From Streptococcus uberis (lineage in GTDB: Bacteria; Bacillota; Bacilli; Lactobacillales; Streptococcaceae), in the NCBI RefSeq assembly GCF_000785785.1, contig NZ_JRQN01000007.1, positions 1-64,000 on the forward strand: a stretch of DNA of 64,000 nt. The letters are read 5' to 3'. Shown one piece after another: positions 40,320 through 50,741 of the stretch (the first letter of the stretch is position 1; every line of letters starts with the position of its first letter). The translations under genes and the position numbers were made by a program. The notes under the pieces are model-generated. The model was not told the origin of the DNA and ran no database searches. It saw nothing but the letters and a program-made list of their open reading frames with translations.

Positions 40320-41582
40320 TGCTATCTCCCAAATAAGCTACTGCTTTATCTTTGCTTACATAACAAAAAGGTATTTGTGACTTTTGAAAAGCACTAATCA
40401 TATCAGATAACTCTTTATTACTTGTTACAGATTTTATATAAGTAATCAACTCATGCATTTGATGAGACTCAAATATACTTCCTGGATAATAATAATGTGG
40501 ATGGTGAGCTGTTACTTTGAAAGATAAAATAGGAATGTCTTTCAGAATGGCTCTAGAAATTATGTGATCTACTTCGTAAAGATGGTTGACATCTAAATAC
40601 ACATGTGTCTGCTCTAAATTTTTTTCAACCTCTTCTTGTGTCATTTCTGCAAACACAGTGACATTATCATACCGACCTAAGCCTAAAAATTTATCCGACA
40701 CTTCTGTTCTTGCACCTATTCTAAAGTGGTAATCAGGTAAATGTAGTATTAATTGATCAATCATCTCCAGACAATCACTGGCAGATAAAATAAATAGCGA
40801 CTTATCTATTCTTGTATTAGTTTGGGGCTAAAAACTTTTACGTAGGATTCTGATTGCGCCTGACTGGTATGACTGAAATCAATAATCTTACCAAGTTTAT
40901 TTTCTTCGTTTATCAAATAATCAAATCGTTTTCCTTCACCACAATTTAAGAAATCCATTTGTTCTTCGCTATCACTCAGCAAACTATCATCAACAGTTAT
41001 GACCTTATCACTATTACCTTCCAATTGCAGATAAGTCCTTAATAAAGACAACCTTGAAGGGTAAAATCCTGCAAGTTGGGATTGATCACCAATGATAATT
41101 CCCTTGCCACCTGGGATAGTCTGTGCAAACTCTTTTCCTTCTTTATCATAATAAAAGGTCGCCAAAGCTTGATTATCTTCATAATACTCTTTCGAATAAA
41201 GAAAGCCAAATTGGTTATAGGTTTCCTTATAAGAAATATCACCTGTGTCAGTTAGCCAAGTAATCGTATGAACCATTCTGTTTTCAATCGGATCACTAAA
41301 ATCAATGATTGCTTTTTTTTGCCCCCAGAAGGTAATTCTTCCCTGAAGACCACCTTCTAAAGTAACTTCCCAGAAATCTGGCAATTTCAAACGATTATAG
41401 TAAATAGATGCTTGTTTTTGATGGTGATCAATTCCAGCAATTAACATCATCAATGATTCAGTTTCGTCTTCTAAAAAACCGTTATCGCTCAATATGATTG
41501 TTCGTTTAATTTTCTTAAAATCATCAGATAAGGTTTCTTTCAATACTGAAAGATTTTTTCCATCAGTGTCAATAATAATCAT
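40306..41582 (-). CDS. GtfB-like glycosylation partner (one frame break)
   Basis: Two open stretches form one gene. The 5' part reads TIILSDNGFLEDETESLM, LPDFWEVTLEGG and ETYNQFGFLYSKEYY and stops at 40806 after KLIQE. One extra base near 40810 (AA to AAA on the coding strand) gives KLIQEIDKSLFILSASDCLEMIDQL and continues to the GT-like end at 40306, about 425 residues. It resembles GtfB, the non-catalytic substrate-binding partner of GtfA. The ATG at 41582 follows TTGGGGT; an ATG at 41606 lies too close to the TATAAT at 41625 to have a leader. Confidence 0.72.
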
Positions 41583-41783
41583 ATGTACCCCAACATTTTC
41601 TCTCATTCTTACTTATTATACTATAGATTATTAGCAACTTCCTGTCTTAAATGACTTATAAATAAAAATACTTGAAGATAGTCATTTAAATTTGAGGTAT
41701 TAATAGTTGATTTGACAATAATGTGATAGCCAATTCAGACATTCATTATGGTATGATTCGTTCAAGTTATAAAAAAATGATAA

Positions 41784-41827
41784 GAAAAAACAAGATAGCA
41801 TTCGTAATGAGAGAATACTATCTTGTT
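41784..41827 (-). terminator. Terminator of rpsP-khpA
   Basis: Stem AACAAGATAG (41789-41798) pairs with CTATCTTGTT (41818-41827), extended by ATTC/GAAT. On the minus strand TTTTC follows. The rest of 41608-41891 has no coding signal that I can support. Confidence 0.7.
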
Positions 41828-41891
41828 CATTTTTATTTGAGGTTAGACAATTGCCATTACCTCTTTTGCTATTCTAAAATAGAGTTAGACA

Positions 41892-42131
41892 TTATTTTTC
41901 GTCAATAACTAGTCTAACTTTCTTACCTTGTGTTGGAACCGAATAAACAATCGATCTTATCGCAGTAATGGTACGACCTTTTTTCCCGATTACACGACCG
42001 ATGTCTTGAGCATCCAAGTCAAGATGATACTCCAAAAATTCTGGTGTATCTTCAATTTTGATGGTAAGATTGTCTGGATGTGAAATCAAAGGTTTCACAA
42101 TGGCGATAATAAGATTTTCAATGGTATCCAT
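41892..42131 (-). CDS. khpA: KH-domain RNA-binding protein KhpA
   Basis: A 79-residue single KH-domain protein with the GKKGRTI loop (residues about 50-56), starting [16 protein letters not shown]. With KhpB/EloR it forms an RNA-binding complex linked to cell elongation in pneumococcus. It follows rpsP by 9 bp, the conserved arrangement in Firmicutes. Confidence 0.93.
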   Translation of the reverse strand: MDTIENLIIAIVKPLISHPDNLTIKIEDTPEFLEYHLDLDAQDIGRVIGKKGRTITAIRSIVYSVPTQGKKVRLVIDEK

Positions 42132-42140
42132 AGGCTTTTA

Positions 42141-42413
42141 TTATTTTGAGAATTTTTGCTCGTGGAATTTAGTCATAACTCCAGCTTTTGAAAGAATATT
42201 GCGTACAGTATCAGAAGGTTGTGCGCCTTTTGACATCCAGTCAAGAATACGATCTTCTTTAAGTGTTACTTGATTTTCAGCAACTAATGGATTGTATGTT
42301 CCAACAGTTTCGATAAAGCGTCCATCACGTGGTGCACGTGAATCTGCAACATTGATACGGTAGAAAGGTTTTTTCTTAGAACCCATACGAGTTAAACGGA
42401 TTTTTACTGCCAT
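42141..42413 (-). CDS. rpsP: 30S ribosomal protein S16
   Basis: A 90-residue ribosomal protein, starting [20 protein letters not shown], with the S16 signature near the N-terminus and a C-terminal [14 protein letters not shown]. It assembles into the 30S body. It is the first gene of the rpsP-khpA unit and is driven by a consensus promoter at 42484-42512. Confidence 0.98.
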   Translation of the reverse strand: MAVKIRLTRMGSKKKPFYRINVADSRAPRDGRFIETVGTYNPLVAENQVTLKEDRILDWMSKGAQPSDTVRNILSKAGVMTKFHEQKFSK

Positions 42414-42483
42414 TTTATTAAGTCTCTTTTCTTTTTTCTTTTTATATTTACAAGAAGAACTCTTTGCACTTCTTACTCTACTT

Positions 42484-42528
42484 AGTATATCTTAAGGCAT
42501 TCATTCTGTCAAGTTTTTTTCTTGACAG
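42484..42528 (-). promoter_or_regulatory. rpsP promoter, -35 inside an inverted repeat
   Basis: On the minus strand, TTGACA (42507-42512), 17 bases and TATACT (42484-42489) lie about 70 bases before rpsP. The -35 is in one arm of CTGTCAAG-N7-CTTGACAG (42506-42528), an 8-bp perfect inverted repeat that could be an operator or a weak terminator of upstream transcription. Confidence 0.65.
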
Positions 42529-42580
42529 TTTTGATAAAGATTTTCTCCGTATAAAATAGCTCGCTAAGAAAATAAATGAA

Positions 42581-42794
42581 TTAAAAAGCCTCCACCATAA
42601 ATCCAAAAATAGCTATAAGAATAATATTGCCCCTATAATAACTTGATATTTTATTAGTTCTGATAAGGCTTTGGGATTATTAATAGCCTCAAGTTTGTCA
42701 ATCAGAAAAAAAGACAATTGACAAAATAATAGAAACTGTTCCAATAATCCGAAAAATTTTCTTTAACAACTATGCTAATGCCAAATTTATTCAT
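42581..42794 (-). pseudogene. Decayed small membrane protein gene behind the MacB-like permease
   Basis: The ATG at 42794 overlaps the permease stop codon. Pieces in successive frames read MNKFGISIVV, KKIFRIIGTVSIILSIVFF, LIDKLEAINNPKALSELIKYQ, VIIGAIL and LIAIFGFMVEAF before a stop at 42581. Joined, they describe a protein of about 70 residues with two membrane segments. At least three one- or two-base slips are needed in about 200 bases, so real decay is more likely than read errors. Function unknown; it was probably part of the efflux operon. Confidence 0.4.
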
Positions 42795-44010
42795 AACGTA
42801 AGGCCTCAATTGGGTTTAATTTACTTGCTTTATTTGCAGGAAGTAAACCAAAGATAATTCCAATTGTAGCTGAGAAAACTATAGCAATAACTGCAACATT
42901 AAGTGATACTGAGGCATTTTTTAGATGCATAGCATTTCCCAGTCCACCAACTGTAATATAAGCAAGTATTAAACCAATCATCCCACCTAAAATCGTCAGA
43001 ACAATTGATTCAATTAAAAATTGTGTAAGAACCTTCATCCGTGTTGCCCCCAAAGCCTTACGAAGTCCAATTTCTCTAGTTCTTTCAGTCACAGAAACAA
43101 GCATAATATTCATAACACCTATTCCCCCAACCAATAGTGAAATGCCTGCAATAGAACCTATTACGGTAGTCATTATACCAAATTGTTGATCGATTTTTTT
43201 AACAATCTGACTGGTATCTGGAATTGTATATTTGCCATTTTTCACATGAGATAAACGCGTTAACATTTTTGCAGCTTGGCGACCAATGATAATACTTCTT
43301 TGGATATCAGAGACATGAATATGGATAGTTCCAACTTCATTAACATTGAACTCTGATGCAACTTGTGTATTTGCCATTACTGCTCCGCCAGTTGTCATAC
43401 CTGACATTGAAACAGTTTGCATATCCGTTTTGTAAACACCTACAACTAAGTAGTCCTTTGATTCAATGCTAACAACCTTATTAATAGCATCTTTATAATT
43501 CCCCTTACCGAATAACTCATCTGATAAGGCCGTATCAATTAATATAATACGTGAAAAATTTTTATAGTCATTATCATTCAGTGTTCGCCCTGCTTGAATG
43601 TGATACTTCTTGATGTTGAAATAATCTTTACTGGCACCAGTAATATTGACATTCTTCATTTTTTTCTTATTATAAGAAATCGTAGATGTTGTATTATTCA
43701 TAACATAATATGAATCAACGCCATCGACATCTCGCACAACTTGCTCTAGCCATTCTGTTTTTACATCTTCAGTATTTTCTTTAATATTATAAACGGCATA
43801 AGGATCGTCTACATCAGCATTCGATTTAAAATAAATTTGAACTTCTTTTTCTTTATTTGAAAAAGAATCGGTCACACTTTTTTTCATAGCATTTCCAAGT
43901 CCCATAATAATAACAACAGCTGATACTCCGATAATAATACCTAGCATTGTTAAAAGTGACCTAAGTTTGTGCCCCCAGATTGAACTAAGAGCAAATTTCC
44001 AGTTTTCCAT
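42787..44010 (-). CDS. MacB/FtsX-type ABC transporter permease
   Basis: A 407-residue permease: an N-terminal helix (HKLRSLLTMLGIIIGVSAVVII), a large extracellular MacB-type domain (about 45-270), and three C-terminal helices (SIAGISLLVGGIGVMNIMLVSVTERTREIG is the hallmark, but only the first 20 residues are counted as certain motif). It should work with the ATPase at 44020 and the adaptor at 44730 as a MacAB- or YknXYZ-like unit that moves peptides or toxic compounds outward. Genes are spaced 9 bp or less. Confidence 0.9.
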   Translation of the reverse strand: MENWKFALSSIWGHKLRSLLTMLGIIIGVSAVVIIMGLGNAMKKSVTDSFSNKEKEVQIYFKSNADVDDPYAVYNIKENTEDVKTEWLEQVVRDVDGVDSYYVMNNTTSTISYNKKKMKNVNITGASKDYFNIKKYHIQAGRTLNDNDYKNFSRIILIDTALSDELFGKGNYKDAINKVVSIESKDYLVVGVYKTDMQTVSMSGMTTGGAVMANTQVASEFNVNEVGTIHIHVSDIQRSIIIGRQAAKMLTRLSHVKNGKYTIPDTSQIVKKIDQQFGIMTTVIGSIAGISLLVGGIGVMNIMLVSVTERTREIGLRKALGATRMKVLTQFLIESIVLTILGGMIGLILAYITVGGLGNAMHLKNASVSLNVAVIAIVFSATIGIIFGLLPANKASKLNPIEALRYE

Positions 44011-44019
44011 TTGTTCCTC

Positions 44020-44730
44020 CTATTCAATACGGACGCTTTCTGTAGTATCAGCTGTGATTTCGCCATCTCTGATAACAATTTTACGAGTTGCAAAATCAGC
44101 TATATCCGGTTCATGTGTAACCATAATAATGGTTTTACCTTCCTTGTTTAACTCTGTTAGTAAGGTCATAATTTGCTCACCCGTTTTAGTATCTAATGCT
44201 CCAGTTGGTTCGTCAGCTAAAATAATCGATGGGCTATTTACTAATGCTCTGGCTATAGCAACTCTTTGCTTTTGACCTCCTGATAATTCAGAAGGTAAAT
44301 GTTTCATGCGACTAGATAATTCAACTTTATCCAAAAATTGCTTTGCTAATTCTTTACGTTTTGATAATCCAACTCCAGCATAAATTAAAGGAAGTTCTAC
44401 ATTTTGTAAGGCTGTTAATTTAGATAATAGAAAAAATTGTTGAAATACAAAACCAATTTCTTCATTTCTAACCTGAGCTAACCTACGATCATTTAACTTT
44501 TCAACAGCAGTTCCATTTAATTGATAATCCCCTTTTGTTGGTCGATCCAACAATCCAATAATATTCATCAAAGTTGATTTCCCAGACCCAGAAGGACCCA
44601 TTATAGCAAGAAATTCGCCTTCAGATACTGTTAAGTTTATCCCTTTAAGAACCTGCAATTCTTGATCACCGTTTTTATAACTTTTTACAATATCCTTCAA
44701 CTGAATTAATATGTTTTTTTCTTCAGTCAC
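44020..44730 (-). CDS. MacB-type ABC transporter ATP-binding protein
   Basis: A 236-residue ATPase of the LolD/YknY group, with Walker A GPSGSGKST, signature LSGGQKQRVAIARAL, Walker B IILADEPTGALD and the H-loop THEPDIA. It lies between the membrane fusion protein gene, which it overlaps by one base, and the permease gene. It powers mechanotransmission rather than substrate passage through the membrane, by family analogy. Confidence 0.93.
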   Translation of the reverse strand: MTEEKNILIQLKDIVKSYKNGDQELQVLKGINLTVSEGEFLAIMGPSGSGKSTLMNIIGLLDRPTKGDYQLNGTAVEKLNDRRLAQVRNEEIGFVFQQFFLLSKLTALQNVELPLIYAGVGLSKRKELAKQFLDKVELSSRMKHLPSELSGGQKQRVAIARALVNSPSIILADEPTGALDTKTGEQIMTLLTELNKEGKTIIMVTHEPDIADFATRKIVIRDGEITADTTESVRIE

Positions 44731-45938
44731 TATTTTGTCACCTCAGCTCCCTTATCTGAACCAGTGTCAACATTGTCTAATTTTTGGTTTTCTTTTATCT
44801 GTTTATCTGGATTCGTAATAACTAGTTGTCCAGCTTTAATACCAGTCAGGACTTCCTGGTGCTTCCCATCAGCATTTCCCAAAGTCACTTCTCTTTTTTT
44901 AACTTTGGATGTTGTATTATCATAAAGCCAAATATAAGATTTTTTTCCTTCACTAACAATTGCTGAGACAGGTACTAATAAGTGTTTAGAATTATTGACC
45001 ACTTCTACTGACACTGAAAATCCTTGTTTCAAGTTTTCAAGTGGACTAGTGATATTAGCTTTAAATTCATAATTTGAAGCATTTGAAGTTGAAGTTTTTC
45101 CAGATCCAGATGTACCTTGATTCGATTGACTAGGATAATTGGAAATATAAGCAATTTTACCAGTCCATTCTTTTTCAGGATAGACTTTTGATTTTATTTT
45201 AACGTCCTGATCTTGTTTAATATTTGCCAAATCGTATTCAGTTAAGCTCCCCTTCACCTGCAGTTGACCTTCAGAAGCAACATGAACAATCGTTTGACTT
45301 TCTTTTGATGCAGGATTAATATCATTGTCAACCTCAACAACTGTACCATCTACGCTACTCACCACCACCGTCTGATTTAATGCATCCTGAGTTTTATTGA
45401 CTTCAGCTTGTGCGTTTGCGTAGGCATCATTTAAATCTTGCAACTGTTGGTTGTAACTGGCATTAGATGAAGACGATGAACTGTTCCCTTGAACAGCGCC
45501 AGAACTTGAATCTTGGGATGTTTCGGCTTGAACCATAGGAACACCATAAGTTCTTAAATAATTAATTTGCCTTCCAACTTTATTTAGATTCCTAACAGCT
45601 GTATCATAGGCTGCCTGAGTTGTACTTGTATTATATTGTACAAGTTGTTGACCCTTTGTAACTTTATCACCCACTTTAACAGTAACTTCTGCTGTAGTCC
45701 CTCTTGAAGGGTCGTAATAAACATATTCTTCTGACTCAGCTTTTACTGTTCCAGACAACAGTGTCGATGAATTAACACTTCCTTCCTTTACATTTGCTGT
45801 AGAATAAGCTAATTTTTCATGACTAGTTTTACTTTGAAAATATAAGAAAGTACCAGTAATAATAAGGATAGCAATTACTCCGCCTGAAATAATTACCTGC
45901 AATTTTTTAGACATTTTTGTCTTTTTCGATCTAGACAT
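44730..45938 (-). CDS. Membrane fusion (adaptor) protein of the MacAB-like efflux system
   Basis: A 402-residue periplasmic-adaptor-like (YknX/MacA) protein. It has one N-terminal membrane anchor (about 12-32), a lipoyl-like hairpin half (YYDPSRGTTAEVTVKVGDKV), a coiled coil interrupted by a Ser-rich insert (SQDSSSGAVQGNSSSSSSN), a second lipoyl half (VVSSVDGTVVEVD) and beta-barrel region. The ATG at 45938 follows AGGAG; the upstream in-frame stretch is 5' leader. First gene of a three-gene operon with a strong promoter. Confidence 0.9.
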   Translation of the reverse strand: MSRSKKTKMSKKLQVIISGGVIAILIITGTFLYFQSKTSHEKLAYSTANVKEGSVNSSTLLSGTVKAESEEYVYYDPSRGTTAEVTVKVGDKVTKGQQLVQYNTSTTQAAYDTAVRNLNKVGRQINYLRTYGVPMVQAETSQDSSSGAVQGNSSSSSSNASYNQQLQDLNDAYANAQAEVNKTQDALNQTVVVSSVDGTVVEVDNDINPASKESQTIVHVASEGQLQVKGSLTEYDLANIKQDQDVKIKSKVYPEKEWTGKIAYISNYPSQSNQGTSGSGKTSTSNASNYEFKANITSPLENLKQGFSVSVEVVNNSKHLLVPVSAIVSEGKKSYIWLYDNTTSKVKKREVTLGNADGKHQEVLTGIKAGQLVITNPDKQIKENQKLDNVDTGSDKGAEVTK

Positions 45939-45973
45939 AACGAAACTCCTATTTGTATTATTTTCATAAGACA

Positions 45974-46002
45974 AGTATATAATCATTTCAATAACCTGTC
46001 AA
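45974..46002 (-). promoter_or_regulatory. Promoter of the MacAB-like operon
   Basis: On the minus strand, TTGACA (45997-46002), a 17-base spacer and TATACT (45974-45979) lie about 36 bases before the adaptor ATG. Confidence 0.7.
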
Positions 46003-46077
46003 GCTATTAAAGACTCTTGAGTCTGTCCCACTCTCTTATTATAATAAAAATTGATGCTTAAATTCCTTACAAAACTG

Positions 46078-46113
46078 TAATAAAAACCATTTCTCAAATA
46101 GAAATGGTTTTTT
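46078..46113 (-). terminator. Terminator of the pyrimidine operon (after carB)
   Basis: A 12-bp stem AAAACCATTTCT (46083-46094) with AGAAATGGTTTT (46100-46111). It lies just past the carB stop and has T-rich flanks on both strands. Confidence 0.7.
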
Positions 46114-46123
46114 GGGTTTGCAA

Positions 46124-49100
46124 TCATATGGCACATGCTGAAAAGCCTCGACTGTCTAAAACTTTTAGCATTGCTTGGACTGTATCTAATGCAGTAAAGA
46201 GTGGAATACCTTGTTCAATAGCTGTACTTCGAATAATCTGACCATCCCTGCCAGCTTGACTTTGTTTGTCTACCGTATTGATAACACATTGAATCTTGCC
46301 TTGTCTCATTAGACTAGTAATGTCTTTTTGACTCTGACCTACTTTGGCTACTTTTGAAACATGCAATCCTTCTTTAAAAAAGAAATCCGCAGTGCCACTT
46401 GTTGCTAAAATGTGGTAGCCTAGACTATTAAATTTTTCAGCTAAATGTAATGCTTCATTTTTGTCTTCATCACTGATTGTAAAGACGATAGTCCCATAAT
46501 CTTTCATATGAGAATAACTGGCTTCAAATGCTTTATATAAGGCTTTTTCAATTGTTAGGTCTGATCCCATGACTTCTCCTGTCGATTTCATTTCTGGTCC
46601 TAACAAACTATCTACTTTAGCCAATTTATTGAAAGAAAAGACTGGAGCTTTAATGTGAATAGTTGTCGTTTCTGGATACAATCCCTCTTGATAACCTAGC
46701 TGATTTAACGTTTGTCCTAAGATTAATTTAGTAGCCACCTTAGCCATCGGGATACCTGTCACTTTTGATAAAAACGGAACAGTTCGACTGGCTCTAGGAT
46801 TTACTTCAATGACATACACGGTTTCTTTCTTAATAACAAATTGAATATTCATCATTCCAACACATTTCAGTCCGATTGCTAGCTTTTTGGTATAATCAAC
46901 AATTTTGTCAATGACTGATTGACTTAAATGTTGTGGCGGATATACAGCCATAGAGTCACCTGAATGCACACCAGCACGTTCAATATGTTCCATAATCCCT
47001 GGTAGTAGAACTTCTTTTCCATCCGAGATTGCATCAACTTCACATTCTTTCCCAACAATATAAGAGTCAATTAAAACAGGGTATTCTGGACTAGCTTTTA
47101 CAGCTGTTCTCATATAATTTCTTAGGTTTTCTTCATTATCAACAATCTCCATTGCACGACCACCTAAAACATATGATGGACGGACTAAGACTGGAAAACC
47201 AATTGTTTTTGCAACTTGCACAGCTTCTTCTTCATTTGTTGCTGTTTTCCCAGTTGGTTGTGGAATCCCAAGCTGACTTAAAACTTTCTCAAATAAATCA
47301 CGATTTTCAGCTCGGTCTAGATCGTCAACCTGTGTTCCTAAAATAGTCACTCCTGCTCGTTCAAGATCAGCAGCCAAATTGATAGCCGTTTGCCCACCAA
47401 ATTGAACTAAAACACCCTTTGGCTTCTCAAGGTCAATCACATGCATAACATCTTCAAAGGTCAATGGTTCAAAATACAATTTATCAGATATCGAAAAATC
47501 AGTTGACACAGTTTCCGGATTTGAGTTAATAATAATAGCTTCATAACCCGCTTCTTGAATTGCCTTTACGGAATGAACTGTCGCATAGTCAAATTCAACA
47601 CCTTGACCAATACGAATTGGTCCCGAACCAAGCACAATAACTGATTCCTTTTCCGACTTATGGGATTCATTTTCCCACTCATAACTAGAGTAAAAATAGG
47701 GTGTTTCAGAAGCAAACTCAGCTGCACAAGTATCAACCATTTTATAGACAGGTATAATCTGATGAGCCAGTCGTAAGTTTCTAATCGCCTCTGGCGAATC
47801 GTTCCACAGATCAGCGATTATTCTATCAGAAAAGCCATATTTCTTGGCTAGTTTTAAGCTGTTAAGGTCCCCTTTTTGACCTGCTAGGTCTGTTTCAATT
47901 TCAAAGATATGTAATAATTTATCTAGGAAGAACAAGTCAATTTTTGTAAGCTCTGCAATTTCCTCAATCGAAATCCCTCGTCGGATAGCTTCTGAAATAT
48001 AGAAAAGACGGTCATCTTGTGGTTTCACCATTTTTTCATAGAGCACTTCATCACTGACTTGACTTAATTCAGGCATAGCATTATGATAAACCCCAATCTC
48101 CAGTGAGCGACAGGCTTTTAAGAGTGCTTCTTCAAGATTGCGGCCAATTGCCATAACTTCTCCTGTTGCCTTCATCTGTGTTCCCAGACGGCGATCGCCA
48201 TGTTCAAATTTATCAAAGGGAAAGCGAGGAATCTTAGCCACCACATAGTCGAGAGCTGGTTCAAACATAGCATAAGTTGTCCCTGTTACAGGGTTAATCA
48301 TCTCATCAAGAGTTAATCCAACAGCAATTTTTGCTGCTAACTTAGCAATTGGATAGCCAGTCGCTTTTGAAGCTAATGCTGACGAACGTGAGACGCGAGG
48401 ATTGACTTCAATCACATAATAGTTATAAGAATGTGGATCCAATGCCAATTGAACATTACACCCACCTTCAATTTTTAAGGCACGTATGATTTTTAGACTA
48501 GCATCACGCAACAATTGATGTTCCACATCAGACAAAGTCTGTGTCGGAGCAAAGACGATTGAGTCGCCTGTATGAATACCCACAGGATCAAAATTCTCCA
48601 TATTACAAACAACCAATGCATTATCTGCAGCATCACGCATGACTTCGTATTCAATTTCTTTATAGCCAGCTATTGAGCGCTCAATTAAACATTGGGTAAC
48701 AGGTGATAACTTTAAACCATTCTCAGCAACTTCTCGCAATTGTTCTTCATTAGAACACATCCCTCCACCTGTACCACCTAAGGTAAAAGCAGGTCTGACA
48801 ATGATAGGGTAGCCAATCTGATTTGCAAAATCAATTGCTTCTTCAACCGTGTGAACTATTTCTGATTCAGGAATAGGTTGTTCCAAATCCTTCATTAACT
48901 GTTTAAATAAATCGCGATCTTCTGCTTGATCGATTGCTGATAATTTGGTGCCTAATAATTCAATATCTAATTCATCCAAAATCCCTGATTGTGACAATTC
49001 CATGGCCATATTAAGGCCCGTTTGCCCACCTAGTGTTGGCAATAAGGCATCAGGCCGTTCTTTGCGAATAATCCGACTCACAAATTCAAGTGTTATAGGT

Positions 49101-49300
49101 TCGATATACACTTTGTCAGCTATGTCTTTGTCAGTCATAATTGTAGCTGGATTTGAGTTTACTAAAATAACTTGGTAACCTTCTTCTCTCAAAGCTAAGC
49201 AAGCTTGAGTTCCCGCATAATCAAATTCTGCTGCTTGACCAATGATAATTGGACCTGAACCAATCACCATAATTTTGTTAATATCAGTACGTTTTGGCAT
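46124..49300 (-). CDS. carB: Carbamoyl-phosphate synthase large subunit
   Basis: CarB makes carbamoyl phosphate from bicarbonate, ammonia and two ATP. The 1058-residue protein has two homologous ATP-grasp halves ([17 protein letters not shown] near 12 and [16 protein letters not shown] near 555) and the C-terminal allosteric MGS-like domain ([16 protein letters not shown]). It is intact. Unlike its neighbours it is 340 bp away from the preceding gene carA; that gap holds a dispersed repeat. The 25 bases before its ATG are pyrimidine-rich and contain no clear ribosome binding site. Confidence 0.97.
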   Translation of the reverse strand: MPKRTDINKIMVIGSGPIIIGQAAEFDYAGTQACLALREEGYQVILVNSNPATIMTDKDIADKVYIEPITLEFVSRIIRKERPDALLPTLGGQTGLNMAMELSQSGILDELDIELLGTKLSAIDQAEDRDLFKQLMKDLEQPIPESEIVHTVEEAIDFANQIGYPIIVRPAFTLGGTGGGMCSNEEQLREVAENGLKLSPVTQCLIERSIAGYKEIEYEVMRDAADNALVVCNMENFDPVGIHTGDSIVFAPTQTLSDVEHQLLRDASLKIIRALKIEGGCNVQLALDPHSYNYYVIEVNPRVSRSSALASKATGYPIAKLAAKIAVGLTLDEMINPVTGTTYAMFEPALDYVVAKIPRFPFDKFEHGDRRLGTQMKATGEVMAIGRNLEEALLKACRSLEIGVYHNAMPELSQVSDEVLYEKMVKPQDDRLFYISEAIRRGISIEEIAELTKIDLFFLDKLLHIFEIETDLAGQKGDLNSLKLAKKYGFSDRIIADLWNDSPEAIRNLRLAHQIIPVYKMVDTCAAEFASETPYFYSSYEWENESHKSEKESVIVLGSGPIRIGQGVEFDYATVHSVKAIQEAGYEAIIINSNPETVSTDFSISDKLYFEPLTFEDVMHVIDLEKPKGVLVQFGGQTAINLAADLERAGVTILGTQVDDLDRAENRDLFEKVLSQLGIPQPTGKTATNEEEAVQVAKTIGFPVLVRPSYVLGGRAMEIVDNEENLRNYMRTAVKASPEYPVLIDSYIVGKECEVDAISDGKEVLLPGIMEHIERAGVHSGDSMAVYPPQHLSQSVIDKIVDYTKKLAIGLKCVGMMNIQFVIKKETVYVIEVNPRASRTVPFLSKVTGIPMAKVATKLILGQTLNQLGYQEGLYPETTTIHIKAPVFSFNKLAKVDSLLGPEMKSTGEVMGSDLTIEKALYKAFEASYSHMKDYGTIVFTISDEDKNEALHLAEKFNSLGYHILATSGTADFFFKEGLHVSKVAKVGQSQKDITSLMRQGKIQCVINTVDKQSQAGRDGQIIRSTAIEQGIPLFTALDTVQAMLKVLDSRGFSACAI

Positions 49301-49340
49301 ATTTTAGATAGAGAGGGGAAATAGAAGCATTTCTTAAAAT

Positions 49341-49518
49341 AAGAGGCTGGATAAAATATTCTCAGACTCTAATCTTTATATAGATTTATGTATGTAACGC
49401 AGTGGTTGAGTGGGCTCTAATACGTTGAAAATCAACTGCTATAGCCCTACTCAACTTTGCGGAGGTGGGACGACAAAATCAAATTTCTACGGAATTACTG
49501 ACTTTTGTCTCACTCTCT
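49341..49518. repeat. Dispersed structured repeat, copy 2, between carA and carB
   Basis: It is homologous to 10819-10998, in the same plus-strand orientation. The left end AAGAGGCTGGATAAAA and the reverse complement of the right end (AGAGAGTGAGACAAAAG) are similar imperfect inverted repeats. Inside, GTTGAGTGGGCTCTA pairs with TAGCCCTACTCAAC, and GTGGGACGACAAAATC pairs loosely with GACTTTTGTCTCAC, so its RNA would fold into two hairpins. It interrupts the pyrimidine operon without a strong T-tailed terminator. Confidence 0.7.
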
Positions 49519-49640
49519 AACTTTCTTCTATTAATAACTCATATAATGATTTTTTGACATCTAAAGTAGTCTCCACAATCAGAAATCCCCTCTCCTACTC
49601 CTTTCTATTTCCTATCTCTCTGGATAGAATTAAATATTAG

Positions 49641-50723
49641 TTAGCTTTTTTCTAACTGAAAAGCATCAATCATTTCTAAAAATGTATCAAATAAGTAGGA
49701 AGCATCATGCGGCCCTGGGGCTGCATCTGGATGAAATTGCACTGAGAAGGCTGGATAATAACGATGTTTTACACCTTCAAGGGAGCCATCATTAATCTCT
49801 TCGTGCGTTATCATTAACTCTTCTGGTAAACTATCTCTTTCAACAGCATAACCATGATTTTGACTTGTAAAATCAATTCGTCCTGTAGCTATTTCTCGTA
49901 CGGCATGGTTAAATCCACGATGACCAAAAGTCATTTTATAGGTTCTTGCACCATTTGCTAAACTAAACAGTTGGTGTCCCATACAAATTCCAAAGATTGG
50001 AACTTTTCCCTGAACACCTCTAATCATTTCAAGTGCCTGAGGCAAATCCTCTGGGTTTCCTGGTCCATTTGATAACATAAGCCCATCAGGGTTTAAAGCT
50101 AAAATTTCTTCGGCTGTTACATCAAATGGTACTACTGTTACATGACATTGTCTTTTAGCAAATTCTCTTAAAATCGAGTGCTTCAATCCAAAATCGACAA
50201 GAACAATATTTCTTCCAATTCCAGAGGATAGATAAGCTGACTTAGTCGAAACTTGTTCAATATTATTTGTAGGTAAAACTGTTGCCTTTAACTGATCTTT
50301 TAGATGGTCAAGTGAATCTCCCTCATCAGCTAAAGTAGCTTTCATCGTTCCGAAACGACGAATTATTTTAGTCAGGGCACGGGTATCAATGCCAGCAATA
50401 CCGGGAATACCTTTAGCTTTTAAAAATTCATCTAATGTCATTTGTTGTCGCCAATTACTTGCACATCGACTAATCTCAGAAACAATGACACCCTTGCATG
50501 TCGGAACAATACTTTCGTAATCATCTCTGTTTACCCCATAATTACCTATTAAAGGGTAAGTAAAGGTCAAGAGTTGCCCGTTATAAGATTGGTCAGTAAT
50601 TGACTCTTGATAACCTGTCATTCCTGTATTAAATACTATTTCACCAGTCACATCAATATCTGCGCCAATAGCAGAACCTTCAAAAATAGTTCCATCTTCT
50701 AAGAGTAATAGTCTTTTTGTCAT
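49641..50723 (-). CDS. carA: Carbamoyl-phosphate synthase small subunit
   Basis: CarA is the glutamine amidotransferase that supplies ammonia to CarB. It has 360 residues. The class I GATase triad is visible: the nucleophile Cys in [10 protein letters not shown], and His and Glu in the C-terminal [14 protein letters not shown]. The N-terminal CPSase domain starts [16 protein letters not shown]. It lies 18 bp after pyrB, so it is co-transcribed with the pyr genes under PyrR control. Confidence 0.97.
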   Translation of the reverse strand: MTKRLLLLEDGTIFEGSAIGADIDVTGEIVFNTGMTGYQESITDQSYNGQLLTFTYPLIGNYGVNRDDYESIVPTCKGVIVSEISRCASNWRQQMTLDEFLKAKGIPGIAGIDTRALTKIIRRFGTMKATLADEGDSLDHLKDQLKATVLPTNNIEQVSTKSAYLSSGIGRNIVLVDFGLKHSILREFAKRQCHVTVVPFDVTAEEILALNPDGLMLSNGPGNPEDLPQALEMIRGVQGKVPIFGICMGHQLFSLANGARTYKMTFGHRGFNHAVREIATGRIDFTSQNHGYAVERDSLPEELMITHEEINDGSLEGVKHRYYPAFSVQFHPDAAPGPHDASYLFDTFLEMIDAFQLEKS

Positions 50724-50741
50724 TAGGCCCTCCTATGTTAA

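Noticed and set aside
41700..41780. TTGACA at 41707-41713 as a plus-strand promoter
   Set aside because: No acceptable -10 at 16-18 bases and no gene downstream on the plus strand.
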